DNA of 64,000 bases from Ostreiculturibacter nitratireducens (GCF_032670585.1 NZ_JAVQHL010000002.1:62001-126000); one strand, 5' to 3'; counted from the stretch's first letter, positions 15,668 through 24,895 are shown. Notes: generated from the sequence alone by a model not told the origin. Made by a program: numbers and translations.

Positions 15668-16894
15668 TCAGATCTGCCGCCCCTCCAGAAGGCGCGGCAG
15701 GTCGCCCTTGAGGCCCGCCGCCTGCCGCATGAAGCCGCGCCGAAGGGAAGGGATCGCGTTGACGATCCCCATCCCCAAGTCGCGGACGCCACGCAGGAGC
15801 GGGTTGTCGTTGGAAAAGAGCCGATTCACCCCGTCCATGCCAAGCGCAAGGATCGTCGAGTCGAAACGCCGCCAGCTCTGGTAACGCTCCAGCACGTCGA
15901 TTGTGCCGATATCCTCGCCCCGCCGCGCAGCTTCGACCAGCACCTGCGCCAGCGCCGCCACGTCGCGAAGGCCAAGGTTCAGCCCCTGCCCGGCGATCGG
16001 GTGAACGCCGTGCGCCGCGTCGCCGACCAGCGCCACGCGCGGCGCGACGTAGGAATTCGCGAGCGTCAGGTTCAAGGGATAGGTGAAACGCGGGCCGGCG
16101 AGACTGATCTCGCCCAGGTAGTCCCCGAACCGGGGCCTGAGCACGTCGAGGAAACTGGCGTCGTCCAGCGCCATGACTGCCTTCGCCTCTTCCTCGGTCG
16201 TGCTCCAGACGATGGAGGAGCGGTTGCCGGGCAGTGGCAGGATCGCAAGCGGCCCCGTCGGCATGAAGAACTGTTGGGCCGTGCCTTCGTGCGGGCGTTC
16301 GTGATCCACCGCGCAGACCACGGCGATCTGGCCGTAGCCCCAGCCGGAGCGGCTGATTCCCGCCCGCTGCGCCGTACCCGACTGGCGCCCGTCGCACCCC
16401 GCGAGCACCCGCCCTGACAGGCTCCGCCCGTCGGACAACGTCACGCTGATCGTCGCTGGGCCCGGCTCTTGCCCGGTCACGGTGGTCCTTGGAACGAGAG
16501 TGATCCCTGTCTCCGCCTCCATGGCGTCGAGGAAAGCTGCGTAAAGAAACCGGTCCTCCAGCATGTAGCCCATCGGGCCTTCCTCGATCTCGGCGGCGTC
16601 GAAATCGAGGAAGAAAGGCGCGGGGCCTTCGCCTGGGCGCCCGTCGCTTGCGATGATCCTGAGGATCGGCTGCGTGCTGCCTGCCACGTGGTCCCAGACC
16701 CCTATGGCCGACAGAAGCCGCTTCGAGGCGAGCGCCAGCGCGTAGGCGCGCCCGTCGAACTCGGCCTCGGCGCGCAAGCGCGGCGGCTGGGCGTCCACTA
16801 CGGTCACGCTCAGCCCCGCCCGGGCCAGTGCAAGCGCCAGCGCCGGGCCATTGAGCCCGCCGCCCGCGATGATCACGTCTGAATCGGTATCCAT
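15668..16894 (-). CDS. UbiH/UbiF family FAD-dependent hydroxylase (ubiquinone biosynthesis type)
   Basis: A 408-residue flavoprotein monooxygenase of the UbiH/UbiF/UbiL/VisC group. It has the N-terminal dinucleotide-binding motif IIAGGGLNGPALALALARAG (residues 8-27) and the second FAD motif GDAAHGVHPIAGQGLNLGLR. The family hydroxylates the aromatic ring of ubiquinone precursors; which ring position is not readable. The ATG at 16894 begins directly before the FAD motif, while a frame from 16978 would add 28 residues without family match. It converges on the ThDP enzyme gene (three bases between stops) and is divergent from the amidase gene. Confidence 0.88.
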   Translation of the reverse strand: MDTDSDVIIAGGGLNGPALALALARAGLSVTVVDAQPPRLRAEAEFDGRAYALALASKRLLSAIGVWDHVAGSTQPILRIIASDGRPGEGPAPFFLDFDAAEIEEGPMGYMLEDRFLYAAFLDAMEAETGITLVPRTTVTGQEPGPATISVTLSDGRSLSGRVLAGCDGRQSGTAQRAGISRSGWGYGQIAVVCAVDHERPHEGTAQQFFMPTGPLAILPLPGNRSSIVWSTTEEEAKAVMALDDASFLDVLRPRFGDYLGEISLAGPRFTYPLNLTLANSYVAPRVALVGDAAHGVHPIAGQGLNLGLRDVAALAQVLVEAARRGEDIGTIDVLERYQSWRRFDSTILALGMDGVNRLFSNDNPLLRGVRDLGMGIVNAIPSLRRGFMRQAAGLKGDLPRLLEGRQI

Positions 16895-16976
16895 GCCGGC
16901 CAATATGGCTGCGGCTGCGGGATTGTCCATGCTGCCCCGTATCGCTACCGTCCATCGCGCGAAACCTTGCGAGGGC

Positions 16977-18308
16977 ATGATGCAGGACTGGTCTGGGATG
17001 AGCGCGGCGGAACTCGGCCGCGCGATCGGCGCGGGCGAGATCGACCCGGTTGAGCTTGCTGCGGCTTTTCTCGACCGGGCCCGTGCGCATCCGGAGATGA
17101 ACCGGATCTACGCACGGCTGACGGCCGAACGCGCGCTTGCCGAAGCCGAGGCCGCGCGGATCAGGGCGAAGGCCGGCCACCGCCGCGGGCCGCTCGATGG
17201 CGTGCCGGTTTCCTGGAAGGACAACTACGACACGGCAGGCGTCGCGACCGAGGCGGGAAGCGCGCTGCTGAAGGGCCGCGTGCCCGAACGTGACGCCGAC
17301 GTGCTGGTGAACGCGACCCAGGCGGGCCTCGTCTGCCTCGGCAAGACGCATCTGTCGGAACTCGCGTTTTCCGGCCTCGGCCTGAACCCGGTCACGGCGA
17401 CACCGCCCAACGTGAACGATCCGAAGGTCGTGCCCGGCGGCTCCTCCTCCGGCGCTGCGGCCACCGTCGCCATGGGCCTCGCGCCCGCCGCGATCGGCTC
17501 GGACACGGGCGGATCGGTGCGCATCCCCGCCGCCTGGCAGGACCTCGTCGGCCTGAAGACGACGCTCCGCCGGCTCTCCTGCCGGGGCGTCGTGCCGCTC
17601 GTCGAAAGCTTCGACACCGTGGGTCCCCTAACGAAGACCGTCGAGGATGCCGCGCTACTCCTCGCGGCGCTGGAGGGTTGCCGCCCCGCCGACCTTTCCG
17701 GTGCCACGCTCGAGGGCGTCCGCCTTCTCGTCCTAGAGGGCAAGGCGCTCGAGGATCTCGACGAGGTTCCCCGCGCGGGCTTCGAAAGCGCCGTGTCCCG
17801 GCTCGAGGCCGCCGGCGCCCGGATCGACGACGCGAAGGTCGCGGCCGCCGACGACGCGCTCGGCCTTTCCGCGATTCTCTACACGCCCGAGGCCTACGGC
17901 ATCTGGCGCACCGCGATCGAAGCGTCGCCGGAAAAGATGTTTCCCCCGATTCTCGAACGCTTCCGCTCCGGCGCGGGGGTGACGGCCGCCGATTTCGTCA
18001 CCGCCTGGCGCCGCCTTCGGGAACTTCGCGCGGACTGGGCCAAGGCCGTCGCCCCTTACGACGCCGTGATCCTGCCCACCGCGCCGATCGCGCCGCCGGA
18101 GACGGAACGGCTTCTCGCGGACAGCGATTTCTACGTCCGCGCGAACCTCCTGACGCTCCGCAATACGAGGGTCGGCAACCTGATGGAGGTCCCGGCGCTG
18201 ACGCTGCCAACGGGCCTTCCCTCTGCGGGGATCATGTTCCTTGGCAGGCCCATGCAGGAAGAACGCCTGCTCCGCCTCGGCGCCGCCGCCGAAGCGGCCC
18301 TCGCCTGA
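16977..18308 (+). CDS. amidase (amidase signature family)
   Basis: A 443-residue amidase-signature enzyme. The Ser-cisSer-Lys triad is visible: the lysine in VSWKDNYDTAG, the cis-serine in GGSSSGAAATVAMGLAPAA and the nucleophile serine in GSDTGGSVRIPAAWQ. Length fits the family. The substrate is unknown; GatA is unlikely because the gatC and gatB context is missing. The start could be 16977, 16980 or 16998; I took the first ATG after GAGGGC. A DapC-like aminotransferase and ftsK follow on the same strand. Confidence 0.9.
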   Translation: MMQDWSGMSAAELGRAIGAGEIDPVELAAAFLDRARAHPEMNRIYARLTAERALAEAEAARIRAKAGHRRGPLDGVPVSWKDNYDTAGVATEAGSALLKGRVPERDADVLVNATQAGLVCLGKTHLSELAFSGLGLNPVTATPPNVNDPKVVPGGSSSGAAATVAMGLAPAAIGSDTGGSVRIPAAWQDLVGLKTTLRRLSCRGVVPLVESFDTVGPLTKTVEDAALLLAALEGCRPADLSGATLEGVRLLVLEGKALEDLDEVPRAGFESAVSRLEAAGARIDDAKVAAADDALGLSAILYTPEAYGIWRTAIEASPEKMFPPILERFRSGAGVTAADFVTAWRRLRELRADWAKAVAPYDAVILPTAPIAPPETERLLADSDFYVRANLLTLRNTRVGNLMEVPALTLPTGLPSAGIMFLGRPMQEERLLRLGAAAEAALA

Positions 18309-18439
18309 GGCCGACGGGCCGGAATGCCACACTTGTCCGGGTCAAGCCTTGGGAAAGCATCCCTTTTTCTGGACCCGTGGCCCGCCATTGGCTAAAGTTT
18401 CCGAAAACGGGGCGCAATGATCCCGAAACCGAGGCAGTA

Positions 18440-19621
18440 ATGGTGTTTCCCGAGCGGTTTTCGAACCTGCCAGACTACGCGTTTCCGCGTCTGCGGAAGC
18501 TTCTCGACGTGCATCCCGCGGGCGGCGAGGTCATTCACATGACCATCGGCGAGCCGCAGCACCCCATGCCGGACTTCATCGGCCCGATCCTCGCCGAAAG
18601 CCTCGCGGAATTCGGCAAGTACCCTCCGAACGAGGGCACGCCGGAGCTTCTGGCCGCGATCGGCGACTGGCTGCACCGCCGCTACGGCGTTCGGATCGAC
18701 GCCGCAGAGCAGGCGATGGCACTGAACGGCACGCGCGAAGGGCTGTTCAACGCGCTTCTCGCGCTTTGCCCCGAGAAGAAGGGCGGCAAGCGGCCGGTCG
18801 TCCTGATGCCGAACCCCTTCTATCAGGTCTACGCGGTGGCGGCGCTGACCATCGGCGCAGAACCGGTCTACGTCCCGGCAACTGCGGATAACGGCTTCCT
18901 GCCGGATTTCGGCCTCCTGCCTTCCGATATCCTGGAGCGCACGGCCGTCGCCTATCTCTGCTCTCCCTCCAACCCGCAGGGTGCGGTCGCTTCCCGCGAC
19001 TACTGGGCCGGGCTCCTGCGGCTGGCCGAGAAGCACGATTTCCGCATCTTCGCCGACGAATGCTATTCCGAGATCTGGCGCACGGCCCCGCCGCCCGGCG
19101 TGCTGGAAGTCGCACAGGAAACCGGCGCCGATGCGGAACGGGTCCTGACCTTCCATTCGCTGTCCAAGCGGTCGAACCTGCCGGGCCTGCGCTCCGGCTT
19201 CGTCGCGGGCGGGCCGGGCTCCATCGCGCGCATCCGCCAGCTTCGCGCCTATGCAGGCGCGCCCCTGCCGCTGCCGATCCAGCGCGTTTCCGAACGGGTC
19301 TGGGCCGACGAGGCTCATGTGGAGGCGAACCGCGCGCTCTATCAGGAAAAATACGCAGCCGCCGACGAGATCCTCGAGGGCGTGCCGGGCTACGAGGGGC
19401 CGGAGGGCGGCTTCTTCCTCTGGCTGCCGGTCGAGGACGGCGAGGCCGCGGCGCTGAAACTCTGGCGCGAGACGGGAGTGCGGGTCCTGCCCGGCGGCTA
19501 CCTTTCGCGCGAAGTCGAAGGATTCAATCCGGGCCAGGGCTACATCCGCGTGGCGATGGTGGCCCCACTTGAAGACATGGGGCGCGGGCTCTCGCGGCTC
19601 CGCGACTGCCTGTACAACTGA
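18440..19621 (+). CDS. class I/II aminotransferase (succinyldiaminopimelate transaminase DapC-like)
   Basis: A 393-residue PLP-dependent fold-type I aminotransferase. The PLP lysine is in FHSLSKRSNLPGLRSGF; CSPSNPQGAV, IFADECYSEIWR and the N-terminal IHMTIGEPQHPMPDF match class I/II enzymes, and the wording around NLPGLRSGFVAGG is typical of DapC-type N-succinyldiaminopimelate aminotransferases. This would be the lysine/meso-DAP pathway step feeding peptidoglycan, but other amino donors are possible. The ATG at 18440 has GAGG nearby; it directly precedes the conserved MVFPERFSNLPDYAFPRL. ftsK begins 13 bases downstream. Confidence 0.88.
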   Translation: MVFPERFSNLPDYAFPRLRKLLDVHPAGGEVIHMTIGEPQHPMPDFIGPILAESLAEFGKYPPNEGTPELLAAIGDWLHRRYGVRIDAAEQAMALNGTREGLFNALLALCPEKKGGKRPVVLMPNPFYQVYAVAALTIGAEPVYVPATADNGFLPDFGLLPSDILERTAVAYLCSPSNPQGAVASRDYWAGLLRLAEKHDFRIFADECYSEIWRTAPPPGVLEVAQETGADAERVLTFHSLSKRSNLPGLRSGFVAGGPGSIARIRQLRAYAGAPLPLPIQRVSERVWADEAHVEANRALYQEKYAAADEILEGVPGYEGPEGGFFLWLPVEDGEAAALKLWRETGVRVLPGGYLSREVEGFNPGQGYIRVAMVAPLEDMGRGLSRLRDCLYN

Positions 19622-19634
19622 GGACGGGGTAGAC

Positions 19635-22535
19635 ATGGCATCCTATCAGGCGAGAGAGCGTGACCCGCTTCTGGACCAGAACATGCAGGCCGTGGTCGAA
19701 CGTCGCGGCAAGGAGTTGTTCGGCGTGGCGCTGATCGTGGCCGGTCTTCTGGTCGCGATGCTCCTTGGCAGCTATTCGCCCGACGACCCGAACTGGCTGG
19801 TCGCGACCGACGCGCCGGCGCAGAACCTCCTTGGCCGCTTCGGCGCATCGGTCGCCTCGCCGCTCTATGTCATCTCGGGCCATGCCTCCTGGGGTATCGC
19901 CGTCGTCCTCGCCGCCTGGGGCCTCCGCTTCGTCCTGCACCGTGGCGAGGAACGCGCGCTGTCCCGCGTGATCTTCGCGCCGATCGCGATTGCGCTGGCC
20001 TCCGTCTACGCTTCCACGCTGCTCCCGGGCGGCGACTGGGTACACAGCTTCGGCCTCGGCGGGCTCTTCGGCGACACCGTTCTGGGGGCCGTCCTCGGCG
20101 TCGTGCCGGTCACGGCGACCTTCGGCCTCAAGGTCCTCTCGGTCATCATGGGCGTCGCGATGCTGGCGATGGCCGCCTTCGTCACCGGCTTCGACAACCG
20201 CGAACTGCGCACGATCTGGCGCTTCCTGCTTCTCGGAACGGTCATGGCCTACGCGCATGGTCTGAGCCTTGCAGGAAAGGGCGCGCGGGCCTCCGCCGCC
20301 GCCGCGCGCGACTACCGTGAACGCCGCGCCACGGCACGGGAGGAGGCGCTGTCCCATCGCCGCGACGCCTCGCTGACCGCGGCCCCCGCCACCGCACCCC
20401 AAGCCCGTGTCCTGCGGGCCGAACCGCGCTACGCCGCCGAACCGGCCCCCGCGCCGCAGCCTCCGGCAGAGCGGACCGGCCTCTTCGCCCGCATGCCGTC
20501 GCTGATGCGCCGCACGGCGGATCCCGATCCGGAGTTCTATCTGGAACCCGAACTGATCGAACGCACCGCGCCCCGCAGCGCCTACGAGGCCGAAGCGCCC
20601 AGCGCCGAACGGATCCGCGCGCGCATCGCCGACGCTGTCAAGTCGCGCAGCGAAGCCTCCGCGCCGCGCCCCCTTCCCGGCGCGCTCCGCGCCGAACCGC
20701 CGCTCACCGCCGCGCGAGCCGCTTCGGCGGGCCCGAACCTCGCGCCGATGGCCGCTCCTGCCGCGGCGCCGGCTCCGCAGCGCGACGCGCCGGAGCCCCT
20801 CTCGGCCAAGCCCCTGTTCGAGACCGAGGACGATTACGAAGACCTCGCCTACGCCGATCTCGACGTCGAGGACGACGAGATGGAGCCCGATTACGCCTAC
20901 GCGCCCGCGGCCCCCGCCGCGCCGCGCCGGGTCGTGCAGCATTCGTCCAAGAAGACGCTCGCTCCCTCGCGCCAGGCCCAGGCCGAAGCGCAGCCCCGGT
21001 TGAAGTTCGACGAACCCAAGGCCGCCGAATACGAGGCTCCGCCGCTGTCGCTGCTGACGAACCCGGTCACGATCCAGCGTCACCAGCTTTCGGACGAGGC
21101 ACTGGAGGAAAACGCGCGGATGCTCGAATCCGTGCTCGACGACTACGGCGTGAAGGGCGAGATCGTCTCGGTCCGCCCCGGCCCCGTGGTCACGATGTAC
21201 GAGCTTGAACCCGCCCCGGGCCTCAAGGCCAGCCGGGTGATCGGGCTTGCCGACGACATCGCGCGCTCGATGTCCGCGCTTTCGGCCCGCGTCTCGACCG
21301 TGCCGGGCCGCTCGGTCATCGGGATCGAACTTCCGAACGCCCACCGCGAAAAGGTCGTCCTGCGCGAGATCCTCGCGGCGCGCGATTTCGGCGACTCGAA
21401 CATGCGCCTGCCCCTCGCTCTCGGGAAGGACATCTCGGGCGAACCCGTGGTCGCGAACCTCGCCAAGATGCCCCACCTCCTGATCGCCGGCACCACCGGC
21501 TCGGGCAAGTCGGTCGCGATCAACACGATGATCCTCTCGCTCCTCTACAAGCTCTCTCCCGAGGAATGCCGGCTCATCATGATCGATCCGAAGATGCTGG
21601 AACTTTCCGTCTATGACGGCATCCCGCACCTTCTCTCTCCCGTCGTCACCGACCCCAAGAAAGCCGTCGTCGCGCTGAAGTGGGTGGTCGGCGAGATGGA
21701 GGAGCGTTACCGCAAGATGTCCAAGATGGGCGTCCGCAACATCGAGGGCTACAACGGCCGCGTCCGCGAGGCGCTGTCGAAGGGCGAGATGTTCAAGCGC
21801 ACCGTCCAGACCGGCTTCGACGAGGAAACCGGCGATCCGGTCTTCGAGACCGAGGAATTCATGCCGGTCGCGCTGCCCTACATCGTCGTCATCGTCGACG
21901 AGATGGCCGACCTGATGATGGTGGCCGGGAAAGAGATCGAGGCCTGCATCCAGCGCCTCGCCCAGATGGCCCGCGCCTCCGGCATTCACCTCATCATGGC
22001 GACCCAGCGCCCCTCGGTCGACGTCATCACCGGCACGATCAAGGCGAACTTCCCGACCCGCATTTCCTTCCAGGTCACCTCGAAGATCGACAGCCGCACC
22101 ATCCTCGGCGAAATGGGCGCCGAACAGCTCCTCGGCATGGGCGACATGCTCTACATGGCCGGCGGCTCGCGCATCACCCGCATCCACGGCCCCTTCGTGT
22201 CGGACGAAGAGGTCGAGGAGATCGTGACCCACCTGAAGAGCTTCGGCCCCCCTGAATACATGTCCGGCGTCGTGGAGGGCCCCGACGAGGAGAAGGAGGC
22301 CGACATCGACCTCGTCCTCGGGCTCGGCGGCAACACAGACGGCGAGGACGCGCTCTACGACCAGGCGGTGCAGGTCGTGCTGCGCGACCGCAAGGTCTCG
22401 ACCTCCTACATCCAGCGCAAGCTCGGCATCGGCTACAACAAGGCCGCGCGGCTGGTGGAGCAGATGGAGGAGGAGGGGCTCGTCTCCGCCGCCAACCATG
22501 TCGGCAAGCGGGAGATACTGGTGCCGGAGCAGTAG
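19635..22535 (+). CDS. ftsK: DNA translocase FtsK
   Basis: The septal DNA pump that clears chromosome ends and activates XerCD at dif. It has 966 residues. The N-terminal membrane domain has four to five helices (first at about residues 27-50, GVALIVAGLLVAMLLGSY). A proline/alanine-rich linker spans about residues 215-470. The motor has Walker A in AGTTGSGKSVAIN (about residue 618-630) and Walker B in VVIVDEMADLMMV. The C-terminal gamma winged helix ends the protein (SYIQRKLGIGYNKAARLVEQ). The start ATG lies 14 bases after the aminotransferase stop. In related genomes lolA usually follows ftsK; here about 4 kb is inserted. Confidence 0.97.
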   Translation: MASYQARERDPLLDQNMQAVVERRGKELFGVALIVAGLLVAMLLGSYSPDDPNWLVATDAPAQNLLGRFGASVASPLYVISGHASWGIAVVLAAWGLRFVLHRGEERALSRVIFAPIAIALASVYASTLLPGGDWVHSFGLGGLFGDTVLGAVLGVVPVTATFGLKVLSVIMGVAMLAMAAFVTGFDNRELRTIWRFLLLGTVMAYAHGLSLAGKGARASAAAARDYRERRATAREEALSHRRDASLTAAPATAPQARVLRAEPRYAAEPAPAPQPPAERTGLFARMPSLMRRTADPDPEFYLEPELIERTAPRSAYEAEAPSAERIRARIADAVKSRSEASAPRPLPGALRAEPPLTAARAASAGPNLAPMAAPAAAPAPQRDAPEPLSAKPLFETEDDYEDLAYADLDVEDDEMEPDYAYAPAAPAAPRRVVQHSSKKTLAPSRQAQAEAQPRLKFDEPKAAEYEAPPLSLLTNPVTIQRHQLSDEALEENARMLESVLDDYGVKGEIVSVRPGPVVTMYELEPAPGLKASRVIGLADDIARSMSALSARVSTVPGRSVIGIELPNAHREKVVLREILAARDFGDSNMRLPLALGKDISGEPVVANLAKMPHLLIAGTTGSGKSVAINTMILSLLYKLSPEECRLIMIDPKMLELSVYDGIPHLLSPVVTDPKKAVVALKWVVGEMEERYRKMSKMGVRNIEGYNGRVREALSKGEMFKRTVQTGFDEETGDPVFETEEFMPVALPYIVVIVDEMADLMMVAGKEIEACIQRLAQMARASGIHLIMATQRPSVDVITGTIKANFPTRISFQVTSKIDSRTILGEMGAEQLLGMGDMLYMAGGSRITRIHGPFVSDEEVEEIVTHLKSFGPPEYMSGVVEGPDEEKEADIDLVLGLGGNTDGEDALYDQAVQVVLRDRKVSTSYIQRKLGIGYNKAARLVEQMEEEGLVSAANHVGKREILVPEQ

Positions 22536-22652
22536 GGCTCACTCCGCAGCACCTTTAGGGAGAACCTCCAGACGGCAATCAATTTTAGCTTGTAAGTTCC
22601 GCAACAACGATATTCAAATTCGCTGACTCTCGAACGGATCGGCGCATGGAAC

Positions 22653-22660
22653 AAAAAAAA
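22653..22660 (+). other. A8 homopolymer between a well-placed ATG and the accessory gene frame
   Basis: Eight adenines follow the ATG at 22646. In the zero frame that ATG opens only ten codons, but skipping a single A joins it in frame to the long accessory protein. It is either a programmed slip, a natural mutation or a homopolymer sequencing error. Confidence 0.5.
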
Positions 22661-22667
22661 GTTTGGG

Positions 22668-23456
22668 TTGAGGATTAGATATCGTGGGCAAGTCGCAGGA
22701 GAAGGAAAGCTGCCACTTTATGATGGCGCGACATCTATTCAAGGGTTGGCGCAAGCCGTACAAATTGCAACGCACGCTTATGTGTCAGGAAAAATTGTTA
22801 CTAGGGCTACAGCAGCTCGCAGCGCAGAGTTCTTTCTTCTGCCGGCCCGCCAAGGGAGCTTCTTAGTCGATCTTGTAGTTTTAGTCGAGCAGTATCCAGT
22901 GATTGCCGGTGCGGCGGCACCAGTTTTTTATGATTTCATAAAAGCGGTGTTCAAGAAAGCAACGGGTGTTTTCAGTGGTGAACCCGAAACGGCAGCAATT
23001 AGGAAAGCAATCGATAAAGATGAACCCTTTTTCGACGAGCTTGCTGAAACGCTTGAAGGTAGCCTACAGAGGGCGCACCGGCCCATTGGAGACGGAGTTA
23101 CCACGATATCATTGGAGAGACCGAGGTCCGATCTCATAGTATTCGATCAGGATTCTAAAGATTGGGTCAACACACGAGAGGAAAACCCCGGAAGCTCTAC
23201 CATCACAGGGAATGTGACCAGGTTTAACTCAATCACTCGCAACGGAAGGGTGTTCTCCGATCAGCACGGTAGAATAATTCCGTTTCGGCCGGATGGAGAT
23301 TTTCCGGGAGCTAGTCTCAGATATGTCACTTGGTCCCACCATGGCAGCACAAACTCTCTGCCGAAGAAACTTAATTTGGTAGTGCGGGAGATAAAATCGG
23401 CGAAAGGAGAAACAAAGCGCCTGCTGCTGTCCGATTGCGAAAGAGCAGAAAATTAA
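22668..23456 (+). CDS. accessory protein of unknown function (possibly DUF7946-like)
   Basis: A 262-residue protein in AT-richer DNA unlike its neighbours. The N-terminal half (to about residue 95) reads as an alpha/beta domain with SGKIVTRATAARSAEFFLLP and ARQGSFLVDLVVLVEQYPVI, then PVFYDFIKAVFKKATG. This reminds me of the DUF7946 family seen in mobile or defence-type contexts, but that is memory only. The C-terminal half is basic and polar. There is no membrane segment. The frame has only a TTG start (22668) without a ribosome-binding site; the real start may be the ATG at 22646 read through the A8 run. A horizontally acquired gene is the likely origin. Confidence 0.6.
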   Translation: MRIRYRGQVAGEGKLPLYDGATSIQGLAQAVQIATHAYVSGKIVTRATAARSAEFFLLPARQGSFLVDLVVLVEQYPVIAGAAAPVFYDFIKAVFKKATGVFSGEPETAAIRKAIDKDEPFFDELAETLEGSLQRAHRPIGDGVTTISLERPRSDLIVFDQDSKDWVNTREENPGSSTITGNVTRFNSITRNGRVFSDQHGRIIPFRPDGDFPGASLRYVTWSHHGSTNSLPKKLNLVVREIKSAKGETKRLLLSDCERAEN

Positions 23457-23501
23457 AGAGCGGGTTATGGCCGTGGACGGGCAGTAGAAACTCTATCTCG
23501 A

Positions 23502-24089
23502 CTACTTGCCCTGAACCATCCCCGAAACTGCGATCACCAAGGGTTCCAACCTCCCCGAAAAACTCGCGATCATCGCCTGCATGAACCCCTCGGGATCGAT
23601 CCGGTCCTCGTCCATCGGAAAGCCCGCAAGTTCCATCAGTTCACGCAGCAACGTAAGTTGGCAGCGCCCGTTACCCTCGCGGAACGGATGGATCGCATTC
23701 AGTTCGGCGATGAAGTGGCTTGCGCGTTCGGCGAAGGCCTCGATACTTCTCAGGTCGGCCAGATGGTTCTCCGCTGTGAGGTCCGCAAAGAGCTTATCCA
23801 TCTCGCGTTCGATGTTTTCGGGAAAGCAGAACCAGTTGCCACCCTTGGCGGTCCGTATCTTGCGTGGTTTCCCCGCCCAGTCATACACGTCCTGAAAAAA
23901 GTGGTGGTGGATTGCACGGTAGTGCGCATAGTCCAAATTGCCGGGCGGCAGAGGTTCCTCGGCGCGGGTCTGGAACATCAACTGTTCGAACTGGTCGAGC
24001 TCGTCCTGATCCTTCAGGCCCGCCTTGTTGCGAAGAACGCCGGTACCCGGATAGCACAGCGGATCGTCCGCCGCATCGTACCGGCTCAT
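23502..24089 (-). CDS. Fic/DOC family protein (putative AMP-transferase toxin)
   Basis: A 195-residue single-domain Fic protein. The active-site loop is HPFREGNGRCQLTLL, with the catalytic histidine and the Mg-binding Asp/Glu position (E) intact, but the last arginine of the usual HPFx(D/E)GNGRxxR motif is leucine. An N-terminal region with YPGTGVLRNKAGLKDQDELD and the flap region KIRTAKGGNWFCFPENIE precede it. Fic toxins AMPylate targets such as DNA gyrase or topoisomerase IV and are held by a small antitoxin. Its start overlaps the stop of the upstream 72-codon gene by four bases, the classic antitoxin-toxin layout. It is part of the ftsK-lolA insert. Confidence 0.88.
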   Translation of the reverse strand: MSRYDAADDPLCYPGTGVLRNKAGLKDQDELDQFEQLMFQTRAEEPLPPGNLDYAHYRAIHHHFFQDVYDWAGKPRKIRTAKGGNWFCFPENIEREMDKLFADLTAENHLADLRSIEAFAERASHFIAELNAIHPFREGNGRCQLTLLRELMELAGFPMDEDRIDPEGFMQAMIASFSGRLEPLVIAVSGMVQGK

Positions 24090-24304
24090 CCGCTCCGCTT
24101 TTTCTCAAAGGTGCCGGTAATGGCGGCTCGCAAGGCATCCCCCTTGAGACCGCTCGCCTCAAGCCGCACCAAGGTTTTTTTCGACTTCGCGGTCAGGGTG
24201 ATACCTTCAACTTGTGCGAACTTTGCGGCCTTAGACTTTCCCAAGGGCTTCGGGGAAAACCGGCCCGTCGTGGTGCTGCGTGAAGTGGCAATGGTCTTCG
24301 TCAT
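24086..24304 (-). CDS. small basic protein, probable antitoxin of the Fic pair
   Basis: A 72-residue basic protein encoded just upstream of, and overlapping by four bases with, the Fic gene. The first 30 residues are Ser/Thr/Lys-rich (TKTIATSRSTTTGRFSPKPL); the rest is helical (LVRLEASGLKGDALRAAI). Position and size fit a Fic antitoxin. The inhibitory-helix motif (S/T)xxxE(G/N) of class I Fic antitoxins is not clearly present; the nearest is FAQVEG, lacking the Ser/Thr. So the role is inferred from context, and a DNA-binding autoregulator is an alternative. Confidence 0.7.
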   Translation of the reverse strand: MTKTIATSRSTTTGRFSPKPLGKSKAAKFAQVEGITLTAKSKKTLVRLEASGLKGDALRAAITGTFEKKRSG

Positions 24305-24358
24305 GCTGGCAGCCTATCAGGTTTCAAAGGCCAAGTGTATATGGCAAATGTTGCCCCC

Positions 24359-24769
24359 CTACTTCCCCAACCGCGCATCCCGGAGCGCCCGCCGCGCCTC
24401 CAGGTCCTTCTTCTCTTCCGCCGCCTTCTCCCGCGCCTCGCGGGCGTCGGTTTCGGCGATGGCGTGGTCGAGGATTTCGCGGCGGAGCTCCATCATCTCC
24501 TCCTCATGCGTGGGCGCACAGCGCACCTCCTCCGGCCCCGTCACCAGGCCCGCCAGCCGGGCGAGCATGAAGGTTCTCAGGACCGCATTCATCCGCGTCA
24601 GATGCCGGCCCCATCGCCCGGAAGAAGGCCACCACGTCCGCGTCCACCCGGATCGGTCTCGACGCAGCAAAGATGGCCGCCTCCGGTGTTCCGTCGCGAC
24701 CCCGCCATCGCCCTGCCGGCCTGAATCAGCCTCCTTGCGGACCCTGGGTCGAACGGCCGCCAGCAGCAT
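24359..24769 (-). pseudogene. frameshifted BrnA-like (DUF4415-type) antitoxin remnant
   Basis: On the minus strand one frame encodes RPIRVDADVVAFFRAMGP, the typical DUF4415/BrnA antitoxin core, up to about base 24612. The next frame continues it as LTRMNAVLRTFMLARLAGLV and a charged helical tail ending RRALRDARLGK. The two halves meet at GGGGCCGGCATCTG (about 24601-24614) and need a one-base change to join. No intact BrnT-type toxin gene is visible upstream, only about 125 bases with no readable domain. It is best read as a decayed toxin-antitoxin antitoxin gene inside the accessory insert. Confidence 0.55.
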
Positions 24770-24895
24770 GCACGGATCACCCGGTCCGGCAGATAGCTCC
24801 GACCGGTGGCCCTGAAGAAGCCAGCATGATAATCGTGCTTCGTCAGTCGAGGCGGGCTGGCTGATCGGCGGCGCTCGAAAAGCTACGAGGCGTGC

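Noticed and set aside
19524..22499. A nearly 1,000-codon open frame antisense to ftsK
   Set aside because: It mirrors ftsK exactly, has no start signal or known domain, and such long shadow frames are usual in GC-rich codon-biased genes.
22646..22678. Ten-codon frame from the ATG at 22646
   Set aside because: Too short to be a product on its own; more likely the displaced start of the accessory gene.
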